The notes under the pieces: model-generated
Database searches by the model: none
The model's input: only the letters and a program-made list of their open reading frames with translations
Told to the model about the DNA's origin: nothing
Translations under genes and position numbers: made by a program
Shown: one piece after another, positions 32,561 to 39,965 of the stretch
How the letters are laid out: each line of letters opens with the position of its first letter
How positions within the stretch are numbered: position 1 is the stretch's first letter
Origin: an uncultured Lachnospiraceae bacterium
Lineage (GTDB): Bacteria; Bacillota; Clostridia; Lachnospirales; Lachnospiraceae
Reading direction: 5' to 3'
Length of the DNA: 39,965 nt
NCBI GenBank assembly: GCA_947570615.1
Contig: CANOVJ010000036.1
Span: 1 to 39,965 of the forward strand

Positions 32561-35053
32561 TTGGTCTGATCGAAGCCGCTCCACAATACTCCGGACTCCT
32601 GCCCTTTTATAGACAGCGGCCGGGATGATCATGCACAGAAGCATCGACAGCAGCATATAAAGCGTCATCGGAAAAGCCGGATAGCGGAATGTCCCAAATC
32701 CGATATTTTCCCGGACCACATGAAAAATCAGGAAATCAGCTCCGGACCCCAACGTAACAGACAGTGCCAGCGTCAGCAGGAAATACCAGATCCCCTCCCA
32801 TGTAATGAGTTTCTTTATCTGTTTTCTGGAGGCGCCTACCGCTTCCATGGTGGCAAATTCCCGCGCTCTGCCCAGAATGCTGACGCTCATGGTATTGATA
32901 AAATTCAGGATACCCACGGTAAACAGCACAATGGTGAGAAACGCGGACAGCTTTGACAGTGCGCCTCTGGTCTCCTCCAGGGATCTGGCAAGCTCCACCT
33001 TTGATGTCCTTGATATGGCGGGGATTCCTTCCGTCAGCTCCGCCGCCTGATTCAGGATGCTTTCCTCATATTCGGAAGCACTGTCAATCTTTACGGAATA
33101 GATAATGGCATCCTCCCTGTACCGGTCGATCACTTTATTGGAAACCACCAGCCAAGGGGCCGCCCCGCTGTTCATCCCGTCTCTTTCAAGGGGAATCTGC
33201 CCTCCGATGGGCAGTTCAAACTGCTCATCCGTATCCATCACGGAAAAAGGAATCCGGCTCCCACTGTGCAGTCCGCTCCCGTTCATATCTGTGGTGAGAA
33301 GAAACTCCCCCTTTTCAAACCCTTCTACATCAATGGGTGCTTCCGCAGACAGGTTATACTCTTCGATCACCCTGCTGTCAATCCCCACCAGCAGACTCCA
33401 GAAGGTTGCCTTCGGATTCTCCAGCCAGAGCCTAGTATCTGTGGGTTCCATTCCGTTTGCCTGCTCGAATTCGTTTTTGATCTCCAGCCAGTCTCCATAG
33501 ACTTCCTCCGAATAATGCTCATAGATGGGCACAACCCTGGTCATTTCAAAGCTCTCCACTCCCTCCAGATGCTGCAGTCGTTCCACAAGCTCCGGTGTGA
33601 AGCTCTGCTCCTCCTGGGTGGAAAAGGATGCCCTGCTCATGCTGTTATAAAGGGTAAGGTCATGGGCCGTATTATAATCAATAAATTCATCCAGAGACAT
33701 CCCGCCAGGCACCGTCATGCCAAGCAGGAAGGTCACACTGCTTAAGAAAAACGTCCCTATGACCATCCATGCCTTCCTGGGCTGCCGGAATACATTTCTA
33801 AGCCCCATCTGAAACAGCCCGGTATGGTCGCTCCCACGGCTCGTCCTCCGTCTGCTGCTGCCCTCCGCAAATGTCAGGGCGCCAATGGCGGAAACGGCCG
33901 TCACCTTCCTGGCTGTCATAAAAAAACTGACAAAGATCATCAAACCCGAAAAGAATGCTGCTGTAAACGGAATGATCAGATGGAACCGGACCGCCTCAAA
34001 TCCCTTCAGGATATCGCCCAGGATCATCGGAACAATCCACTGTGTCATAACGCCGCCAAGCACAAGGCCCACCGGCAGGGCGCTCAGAAGGATGTTTCTC
34101 ATCCTGTAGTACATGAGCCGTTTCAGCTGGCCGGGCGCGGTTCCAATGGTTTTGAGCAGACCGTAAAACTGAATATCCTTTGTAACAGAAATCGTATTGA
34201 TGTTATAGATCATCAGAAACCCGTCCAGCATAAAAAAGAGGATCACGGCCAGGGCGGTTCCCATATCCTTAAGTGACAGATGAAAACCCTGCCCGCCCAG
34301 GATCCTGAAATTTTGCTGTCCTGATACCTGCAGTTCTTCCCGGATCTCGGCCAGCTTTTTCTGAAACTGCCCTGCAGTGAAGGAAAAGCCCACAAGCTCT
34401 GCCTGCCCGTTATGGTTCTTAAGCGCCTCTTTAGACACAAGAACCTTCTGCCTGGAGGCCGTATCAATATAAGAAGTATCCGTATAACACCCGGAAAGGA
34501 CAAAGGTTTCTTCCCCCGCCACATCCCGGTCCTCCCATGTAACCGACAGCGGGATCTCACAGCCGATGACCGGCTCTATCCCCAGCCTCTTTAACAGCCA
34601 GGCCGACATCATCACCTCATTCTCCTTTACCGGGTAATTCCCCTGGATGTCCGTAAAAAGCGGGCGGCTCCAGGTATCCCAGTTCTCTTCTGCGTACAGG
34701 TAAAGGCTTAACCCTGACTGCCCCGGATTCCCCACCAGGCGCCCCACCTTATGGGATACAAACAGCGGCTGCTGTATCAGGTCACTTTCCGAAAGCAATG
34801 CCATCTGCTGCTCATCCGGGCCTGACAATACGACATCCGTCATGGCGCCGGTCTCTTTTAATTGCTGCATCTGCCCGAATCTCCGGATATTATAAAAGAC
34901 ACTGCAGGCGGCAGTGATCAGGATGGTCACAATCACCACGGCCATGGAAATCAGAAGGTTCTGCGTGCGGCCTGCCCGAAAACTTTGTCTTCCCAGCGTC
35001 CTGACTGCTGCTTTTGACAGACTTTTTCCGGTATGTTTCCTTTTTCCTGACAC
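32558..35053 (-). CDS. MacB/FtsX-type ABC transporter permease (module 2)
   Basis: The 831-residue permease has the same plan as module 1: TM1 near 35-57, a large extracytoplasmic part, three helices (about 260-390), another helix near 430, a second extracytoplasmic domain, and a C-terminal FtsX core with FINTMSVSILGRAREFATMEAVGASRK. The start is a GTG abutting the TAA of the ATPase gene, with a GGAG a few bases before it; no ATG fits. Sequence similarity to the module 1 permease is visible only in the FtsX cores, so this is an old duplication. Confidence 0.87.
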   Translation of the reverse strand: MSGKRKHTGKSLSKAAVRTLGRQSFRAGRTQNLLISMAVVIVTILITAACSVFYNIRRFGQMQQLKETGAMTDVVLSGPDEQQMALLSESDLIQQPLFVSHKVGRLVGNPGQSGLSLYLYAEENWDTWSRPLFTDIQGNYPVKENEVMMSAWLLKRLGIEPVIGCEIPLSVTWEDRDVAGEETFVLSGCYTDTSYIDTASRQKVLVSKEALKNHNGQAELVGFSFTAGQFQKKLAEIREELQVSGQQNFRILGGQGFHLSLKDMGTALAVILFFMLDGFLMIYNINTISVTKDIQFYGLLKTIGTAPGQLKRLMYYRMRNILLSALPVGLVLGGVMTQWIVPMILGDILKGFEAVRFHLIIPFTAAFFSGLMIFVSFFMTARKVTAVSAIGALTFAEGSSRRRTSRGSDHTGLFQMGLRNVFRQPRKAWMVIGTFFLSSVTFLLGMTVPGGMSLDEFIDYNTAHDLTLYNSMSRASFSTQEEQSFTPELVERLQHLEGVESFEMTRVVPIYEHYSEEVYGDWLEIKNEFEQANGMEPTDTRLWLENPKATFWSLLVGIDSRVIEEYNLSAEAPIDVEGFEKGEFLLTTDMNGSGLHSGSRIPFSVMDTDEQFELPIGGQIPLERDGMNSGAAPWLVVSNKVIDRYREDAIIYSVKIDSASEYEESILNQAAELTEGIPAISRTSKVELARSLEETRGALSKLSAFLTIVLFTVGILNFINTMSVSILGRAREFATMEAVGASRKQIKKLITWEGIWYFLLTLALSVTLGSGADFLIFHVVRENIGFGTFRYPAFPMTLYMLLSMLLCMIIPAAVYKRAGVRSIVERLRSDQ

Positions 35054-35770
35054 TTACTCCACCTCCCCGCCTGAAATCCAACCTGCGGACGGCCTCCGCA
35101 GCAGGTCGTCCATAATTTTCCCATCCTCAATCCGGATACTCCGGTCAGCCATCTGTGCAATTCCCCTGTCATGGGTGATCATCACAATGGTCTGATGAAA
35201 CCTCCTGCCGGAATCCTTCAGCAGGGAAAGAACATCCGCGCTGGTCCTGCTGTCAAGATTCCCGGTTGGCTCATCCGCGAGAATGATCTCCGGTTTTGTG
35301 AGGAGCGCACGGGCAATGGAAACCCGCTGCTGCTGTCCGCCGGAAAGATGGTTTGCAAGATTCTGAAGCTTATCCTGAAGCCCCAGGGAATGGACGACCT
35401 GCTCCAGCAGCTTCCGGTCTGCCCTCCGGCCGTCCAGCTGCAGGGGAAGCACTATGTTTTCATATACATTCAGAACCGGTACAAGATTGTAGTTCTGAAA
35501 GACAAAACCGATATGGCGGCGGCGGAAAGCGGCCAGTTTTTCCTCATTCTTATAAGAAATCTCTTTTCCGCCAATCAACACCTTTCCCGATGTAGGAGTG
35601 TCCAGCCCGCCCATCATGTGGAGCAGCGTGGATTTCCCGGATCCGGAGGTTCCCACGATGGCAACAAACTCCCCCTCTTCGATGGCAAGGCTCACGCCAT
35701 CCAGGGCTTTTGTCACGTTATCCCCCTGCCTGTAGTGTTTTTTCAGATCAACTGTTTGTAAGACAGACAT
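35054..35770 (-). CDS. MacB/LolD-type ABC ATPase (module 2)
   Basis: The 238-residue ATPase has [46 protein letters not shown] and MITHDRG motifs. It is closely similar to the module 1 ATPase across its length but carries about 17 more residues at the C-terminus ([16 protein letters not shown]). AAGGAG precedes the ATG. It drives the 32558-35053 permease, whose GTG start directly follows its stop. Confidence 0.93.
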   Translation of the reverse strand: MSVLQTVDLKKHYRQGDNVTKALDGVSLAIEEGEFVAIVGTSGSGKSTLLHMMGGLDTPTSGKVLIGGKEISYKNEEKLAAFRRRHIGFVFQNYNLVPVLNVYENIVLPLQLDGRRADRKLLEQVVHSLGLQDKLQNLANHLSGGQQQRVSIARALLTKPEIILADEPTGNLDSRTSADVLSLLKDSGRRFHQTIVMITHDRGIAQMADRSIRIEDGKIMDDLLRRPSAGWISGGEVE

Positions 35771-35825
35771 ATAAGTTCTCCTTCTTTCCTGTTCTGTAAA
35801 GTTCTACGTCCATTTCCAGTCAGGC

Positions 35826-36902
35826 CTATGAGACCTGATGCCCTGCGAAAACCCGGCGGGAGAAAATACTCCCAGCCGCAATAAGGATCAATGCCGCAGG
35901 GACGGCCCAGATTGCATATAGGAGTATGCCGCTCATCTGCGCCACTGACATAAGGGAAACGAACTGCGCATGATAAATGGGAAGAAGTACGACCAGCCTA
36001 AACAGCGCGCTTGTTTCCGCGACCGGAAGCAAAAGAGGCAGAGCATATACGGCAACAGAAGCCACTAATGCAATCATCTGGTTCTTACAGGCAGCAGAAA
36101 AGAGCAATGTAATACCGGTCACCCCAATAGTGCCCGTAACAGCCAGTACAGATTGATATACCAGCAGTGTACCGCAGGTGATGTTGAAAGGGATGCCCCC
36201 CTCAATGTAAGTCAGCTGGGCAAAAAGAATACTGCAATCCAGACCCTCGCTTCCGTAAAAGGCAAGTGCCATCAGGAGATTAACCGCTAAAACGATGGCG
36301 GTTGTAATCAAGGCAGCCATAATGCCTGCAATCACCTTTGCCTCCGCACATTTTGTCCTTCCATATTTGCTGGATAAGATGATATTATCAACTCCGCTGT
36401 ATTCACCGCAAAAAACCGGGGCGATCATCATAATGATAAAGAACGAGAAGGCCACCAATATACTGGTCATGTTCCGGCTTGTACTCAACCAACCGTCCAC
36501 ATATCCAATTTTGATGCTTTCATCACCAAACAGATCCGAAACACGCAGGCCATTCCAATTCCCGTTTATATCAGAAAAACGGGCAGACACAGCGGATTGT
36601 ATGGTGTTTTGATAAAGATATATTGCATTGAGTCCATTTTCCCCCGATTCAGGGACGATCTCTGCGATCATCTGCTGTACTTTCTCGTCCGTCAAAATCC
36701 CGGAATATCTTGCGGCAACCGCCTTATCAATTTCTACGGCAGTCCGGCCAGTTCCTTCATTGCCCGCACCATCAGAGGCATACTTATTCTGCCAGGTCGA
36801 AAAGGCAAGGAGCGCCGACAAGAGCAATCCAACAGCCAAAGCAAACTGCGTAAGGCGTTTGGAAAAAATCTTCCGTAATTCAAGCCAAATCAGCTTTTTC
36901 AT
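35826..36902 (-). CDS. ABC-2-type exporter permease (BcrB/lantibiotic immunity-like)
   Basis: The 358-residue integral membrane protein begins with the basic segment MKKLIWLELRKIFSKRLTQF. It has one helix, an extracytoplasmic loop of about 100 residues (35-140), and then five further helices. This is the ABC-2 plan of permeases that partner BcrA-type ATPases in peptide antibiotic resistance or export. Its ATG overlaps the ATPase stop by 4 bases, so the pair is translationally coupled. The substrate is unknown. Confidence 0.82.
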   Translation of the reverse strand: MKKLIWLELRKIFSKRLTQFALAVGLLLSALLAFSTWQNKYASDGAGNEGTGRTAVEIDKAVAARYSGILTDEKVQQMIAEIVPESGENGLNAIYLYQNTIQSAVSARFSDINGNWNGLRVSDLFGDESIKIGYVDGWLSTSRNMTSILVAFSFFIIMMIAPVFCGEYSGVDNIILSSKYGRTKCAEAKVIAGIMAALITTAIVLAVNLLMALAFYGSEGLDCSILFAQLTYIEGGIPFNITCGTLLVYQSVLAVTGTIGVTGITLLFSAACKNQMIALVASVAVYALPLLLPVAETSALFRLVVLLPIYHAQFVSLMSVAQMSGILLYAIWAVPAALILIAAGSIFSRRVFAGHQVS

Positions 36903-37774
36903 TGTTCATCCTCCCCCTTGAAGTAGTATAAGAACAAATCCTCTAAATTGGGCTGTACTTTGACCGCGCCGGCCACAGGAGGCTGGTCTGCAATCACCCG
37001 GAGTACCGTTCTGCCGTTCTCCTCATTGCGCAGATTGCTGATATTCAGAGAAGCCGTATATTGCTCCACCCGGCTTGTGGGGACAGAACATTCCCAGACA
37101 CAGCCGTCTATTCCGGAGGTGATCTCATGGGGCCTGCCGAAGTGGATGATCTCGCCGTCTTTCATCATCATGATTTTCTCTGCGATAAATTCTATGTCAG
37201 AAACAATGTGCGTCGATAGAATCACGATCCTGTCTTTTGAATAGGCACTGATGAGATTGCGGAAACGCACACGCTCTTTCGGATCAAGTCCTGCTGTCGG
37301 CTCATCCAGAATCAAAATGTACGGGTCATTCAGCATGGCCTGCGCAATTCCCAGACGCTGTTTCATGCCGCCGGAAAAGGTCTTGATCTTGCGTCGGCTT
37401 TCCCCGGATAAGCCTACCTCCTCCAGCAGTTTGTTGGAGACTTTCTTCGCTTTCCTGTCATCAAGCCCTTTTAATGCCGCAACATACAGCAAAAACCCCA
37501 AAGCGGTGAAATCGGGATAGTATCCGAAGTGCTGGGGCAGATAGCCCAAAACATCCCGATACCGCTCTCCCAGTTTCCAGATGTTCTTACCATCCAAATC
37601 AATTTTTCCAGAGGTAGGGCGCTGGACAGTGCATAAGAGGCGCATGAAGGTCGTCTTTCCCGCGCCGTTCGCACCGAGCAGCCCGTACACACCATTCGTC
37701 AATGTAACATTCAGACGATTCACGGCTGTTTTTGAGCCATATCGTTTTGTCAGATTGACTGCGCTCAGTTCCAT
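36899..37774 (-). CDS. BcrA-type ABC ATPase
   Basis: The 291-residue ATPase has Walker A GANGAGKTT, signature FSGGMKQRLGIAQAM, Walker B ILILDEPTAGLD and STHIVSD switch His. A C-terminal extension of about 80 residues is common in BcrA/NatA-like exporters. The start was put at the ATG giving MELSAVNLTKR, preceded by AAGGAGGAG. The open frame continues 26 codons upstream, but there it passes through the hairpin at 37808-37836. It pairs with the 35826-36902 permease and lies downstream of a two-component system that probably controls it. Confidence 0.9.
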   Translation of the reverse strand: MELSAVNLTKRYGSKTAVNRLNVTLTNGVYGLLGANGAGKTTFMRLLCTVQRPTSGKIDLDGKNIWKLGERYRDVLGYLPQHFGYYPDFTALGFLLYVAALKGLDDRKAKKVSNKLLEEVGLSGESRRKIKTFSGGMKQRLGIAQAMLNDPYILILDEPTAGLDPKERVRFRNLISAYSKDRIVILSTHIVSDIEFIAEKIMMMKDGEIIHFGRPHEITSGIDGCVWECSVPTSRVEQYTASLNISNLRNEENGRTVLRVIADQPPVAGAVKVQPNLEDLFLYYFKGEDEQ

Positions 37775-37800
37775 AAAGGCTCCTCCTTTGTTCAGATATT

Positions 37801-37836
37801 CAGAAAAATACTCTCTATGGGGTACATAGAGAGTAT
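37801..37836 (-). terminator. Terminator or attenuator between kinase and exporter genes
   Basis: On minus, a perfect 12-base inverted repeat (arms 37836-37825 and 37819-37808, ATACTCTCTATG type) surrounds a 5-base loop and is followed by TTTTTCTG. It lies 20 bases after the kinase stop and 33 bases before the exporter ATG, with no room for a separate standard promoter downstream. Confidence 0.7.
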
Positions 37837-37856
37837 AGAAGACAATTTCCAATATT

Positions 37857-38972
37857 CTATCTACTTTTGAAAAAAACGCTTACTTCGGCCCCGGAAGGGG
37901 GATTCTCAATCCGCAGCCAGCCGCCATGATGCTCACAGAGCATTTTGCCGGTATAAAGGCCAAGGCCGAAGTGGTCTGCCTTTTCCCTGGTGAAATACGG
38001 GTCAACCGCTTTTTCCAGACTGGTTTTATCAAAACCGGGACCATCATCCGATACAGAAAGCAACAGCCCCTCCTGTGTTTCATCCAGGCAAAGTACGACC
38101 TGCGAGGCAGCATACCGCGTGGCATTTACTATCAAATTTCCGTATACCTGAGAGATCAAATCTCCATCCAATGACAGCGCCGACGAAGTTGTCCGGTTCT
38201 GCATGGAAAAACGCTTTCCTGACCGTTCGCAGATGATTGTTCCGCTTTCATACAAAGAGGCCGCGAGAGCCTTCAGGGGCGTCTGCCGATAGGTGGGCTG
38301 TGTATCTTCCAGCCGGCGCAACTGGCTCATGGTGTCCACATAGTTCTCCAGCCGGGAGATATGTCGCTGCATGGTAACGGCGGTGGTGCGGGTCTGTTCG
38401 TCTCCGCTGGCCTGCAGCATCTCATTGTATCCCTTCAGTACGGTGAGCGGTGTCCGAAGATCATGGGCAAAGGCGGCATTCAGCCGCTTGCGCTCCTCCA
38501 TCTGCCGCCACATCTCAGAGAAGTTCTGGGCCAGGGCCGCCCGCATGGTCTCAAAGGAGGCGCAGAGCTGCCCCAGTTCATCCCCGCTGTGGACGGTGAC
38601 GGTAAAGTCCAGGTCGTTTTGGGAGATCTTTCCCGATGCCAGCCGCAGCTCTGCCAGGGGGCGTTTGAGCTTGTTCCGGTAGAAAAGCAGCGCCGCCCCC
38701 AGGATGCAGAGGGCGGACCACACCGGTGTCGTCACCGTGGGCAGGGCCCGGAGGATGTCCACTGTCCGCTGGTCCTCGGAGGACAAGGGGATTGCATCGG
38801 TGCCGATGTAGGCCCCCTCCCCCAGCCGCTCCCCCCGCTCGTTGGTGAGGTAGTATTTTTCCATGCTGTCCAGGTAGCCGGCGTGGATTTCCCTGATCCC
38901 CATCCCGCACAGGTCGTTGGTCATCCCACAGAGGACCAGGGCCAGAAGGGCGGCGGCGGTGATATAGACCAC
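37857..38972 (-). CDS. Sensor histidine kinase with HAMP, irregular start
   Basis: This is a kinase of at least 371 residues with TM1 at the start, a short extracytoplasmic loop (about 75 residues), TM2 (about 84-103), and HAMP ending LGQLCASFETMR. The H box is FAHDLRTPLTVLKGY, followed by an ATPase domain with NLIVNATRYA, SDDGPGFD and HFGLGLYTGKM. The first standard start is a GTG at 38972, inside TM1. The frame is open 14 codons further, to the stop of the regulator, and those codons read as a basic pre-helix segment (RRRWRALSLRK) with no ATG, GTG or TTG. The true start is thus unclear or lost. GC content rises to about 65% in its 5' half. Confidence 0.82.
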   Translation of the reverse strand: MVYITAAALLALVLCGMTNDLCGMGIREIHAGYLDSMEKYYLTNERGERLGEGAYIGTDAIPLSSEDQRTVDILRALPTVTTPVWSALCILGAALLFYRNKLKRPLAELRLASGKISQNDLDFTVTVHSGDELGQLCASFETMRAALAQNFSEMWRQMEERKRLNAAFAHDLRTPLTVLKGYNEMLQASGDEQTRTTAVTMQRHISRLENYVDTMSQLRRLEDTQPTYRQTPLKALAASLYESGTIICERSGKRFSMQNRTTSSALSLDGDLISQVYGNLIVNATRYAASQVVLCLDETQEGLLLSVSDDGPGFDKTSLEKAVDPYFTREKADHFGLGLYTGKMLCEHHGGWLRIENPPSGAEVSVFFKSR

Positions 38973-39010
38973 CAGGGTCTTCCGAAGGGAGAGAGCGCGC
39001 CACCGGCGTC

Positions 39011-39682
39011 TTAACTACTCCATTTATAACCGCACCCCCAAACTGTTTCAATATAAGCGTGATCTGTGTGTGCGGCAATTTTTGTCCTGATCCTGCGGAT
39101 ATGCTCCGCAACAACACCGCTGTCCCCCTCGCTGTCATAGCCCCAGATCTTCTCGTAAATTCGTTCCTTGTCAAACACCTGCCCTGGATTTTGGGACAGC
39201 AGCTCCACAATGTCAAATTCCTTTTTCGTCACGGGAATTTCCTCTTTTCCATAAAACAGGCTGCGCCGGGCAAAATCTATGGTCAGATCCCCGGTAAATT
39301 TCACGAAAGTTTCCATGCTGTGCCGTGCCTGCCTGCGCAGATGGGCGCTTACCCTTGCCTCCAGCTCCGCAAGGGAGAAAGGTTTCACAATATAGTCATC
39401 CCCGCCGACGGAAAACCCCTTTACTTTATCCGTATCTTCTATTTTTGCGGTAAGGAAAAGGATGGGGCAGTCAATGTGATCCCGGATGCGCCTGCAGACC
39501 TCCAGACCGTTTAAACCCGGCATACTGATATCCAGCAGAATCAGATCCGGCCTCTTTTCTACCTGTTTTAAGGTTTCTATTCCGTCAGAAGCGGTCATTA
39601 CCTCATACCCTTTCCCCTCAAAAAAAGAAGTAAGCATTGTCACAATATCCGCTTCGTCATCCGCTATCAGCAGCCTGTCCAT
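39011..39682 (-). CDS. OmpR-family response regulator (second system)
   Basis: The 223-residue protein has a receiver domain with acidic pocket D8-D9-E10 (IADDEAD), phospho-acceptor D51 (LILLDISMPGLNG) and lysine in IVKPFS. The winged-helix domain contains TKKEFDIVELLSQNPGQVF and HIRRIRTKI, ending in the usual VWGCGYKW motif. The start is the ATG at 39682, which overlaps the lipoprotein stop by one base (TGATG) and has GAGGTG about 8 bases before it; a GTG one codon earlier is less likely. It is predicted to control the exporter downstream of its kinase. Confidence 0.92.
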   Translation of the reverse strand: MDRLLIADDEADIVTMLTSFFEGKGYEVMTASDGIETLKQVEKRPDLILLDISMPGLNGLEVCRRIRDHIDCPILFLTAKIEDTDKVKGFSVGGDDYIVKPFSLAELEARVSAHLRRQARHSMETFVKFTGDLTIDFARRSLFYGKEEIPVTKKEFDIVELLSQNPGQVFDKERIYEKIWGYDSEGDSGVVAEHIRRIRTKIAAHTDHAYIETVWGCGYKWSS

Positions 39683-39921
39683 CACTTTTTCACCTCAATA
39701 TAACGGTTTTCCGTTTGTTCCGGTTCTTTTGTCTTCTCCGTGTCTGACGTAGTTCCGCCTGGCTGGTTTGTTTCGTCCTGTTCCTCAGCCATTTGAGTAT
39801 CTGTATCTATACTGCCAGAATCATTATTTAAGGGTTCTTCACTCTGAGATGTACGGGCACATCCTCCCAATAATGTCAGAAAGACCGCCATACTTATTAC
39901 AACCCCTGTCATTTTGCTCAT
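39682..39921 (-). CDS. Small lipoprotein upstream of two-component system
   Basis: The 79-residue protein has a signal peptide and the lipobox LLGG-C21. The rest is a low-complexity acidic/Thr/Gln-rich tail (S, E, D, T, N, Q and P) without recognisable domains, ending RYIEVKK. It is coupled by TGATG to the response regulator, so it may be a membrane-surface accessory to the sensor. No ribosome binding site is visible before the first ATG. The frame stays open to the end of the window, so the true start might lie outside, although the lipobox distance fits the ATG at 39921. I do not recognise the family. Confidence 0.65.
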   Translation of the reverse strand: MSKMTGVVISMAVFLTLLGGCARTSQSEEPLNNDSGSIDTDTQMAEEQDETNQPGGTTSDTEKTKEPEQTENRYIEVKK

Positions 39922-39965
39922 GTGAGATAAAGAAGTAAAAGAAGTGTAAAAAATTTTGCCGTTCC

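Overview
The window looks like a chromosomal segment of a Gram-positive, low-to-mid GC anaerobe of the Clostridia, most plausibly Lachnospiraceae. The evidence is strong AGGAGG-type ribosome binding sites, a Clostridia-style gene set (YhaM, RlmCD-type methylase, Mrp/Mbh-like antiporter operon, many OmpR-family two-component systems with ABC transporters), lipoproteins, and a DacA/DacF-type carboxypeptidase. The genus cannot be fixed from the sequence alone. Almost everything reads on the minus strand; only the carboxypeptidase, one two-component system and an antisense RNA read on plus.

Region by region. 1-430: a type I toxin-antitoxin-like locus, with a 27-residue holin-like toxin on minus and a convergent short RNA on plus sharing a perfect hairpin. 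437-706: a DUF6075-like gene remnant. 785-4542: a housekeeping run (HtrA-like membrane protein without catalytic His/Asp, then YhaM exoribonuclease, then RlmCD-type 23S rRNA methylase). 4618-4790: tRNA-Pro(CGG) with a consensus promoter and a terminator. 4794-14344: a ten-gene Mrp/Mbh-type cation/proton antiporter operon with four NuoL/M/N-like subunits and no hydrogenase or complex I redox subunits. 14399-18044: thioredoxin, TrmB, D-Ala-D-Ala carboxypeptidase and a DEDDh exonuclease with a zinc-binding tail.

18126-26004 is the most interesting unit. A minus-strand operon encodes a very large lipoprotein (sensor or propeller-like N-terminal half plus a sugar-binding-protein-like C-terminal half), two sugar-type ABC permeases and a HlyD-type adaptor, with no ATPase. 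It diverges from a plus-strand OmpR-type regulator and histidine kinase. Both divergent promoters carry the same paired TTAGAGA boxes, 11 bp apart and exactly 9 bp upstream of the -10 element, which predicts that the regulator controls itself and the transporter.

26017-29232: an EndoQ-like PHP endonuclease fused to a UvrD helicase, with two sliding-clamp-type motifs. 29355-35770: two consecutive MacB/FtsX-type ABC transporter modules. 35826-39921: a lipoprotein, response regulator and histidine kinase followed, after a strong hairpin, by a BcrA-type ABC exporter. The kinase gene has a GC-rich 5' half and no obvious start codon, suggesting a mosaic origin.

Family names were assigned by reading motifs and from memory of the families; no database search was possible.
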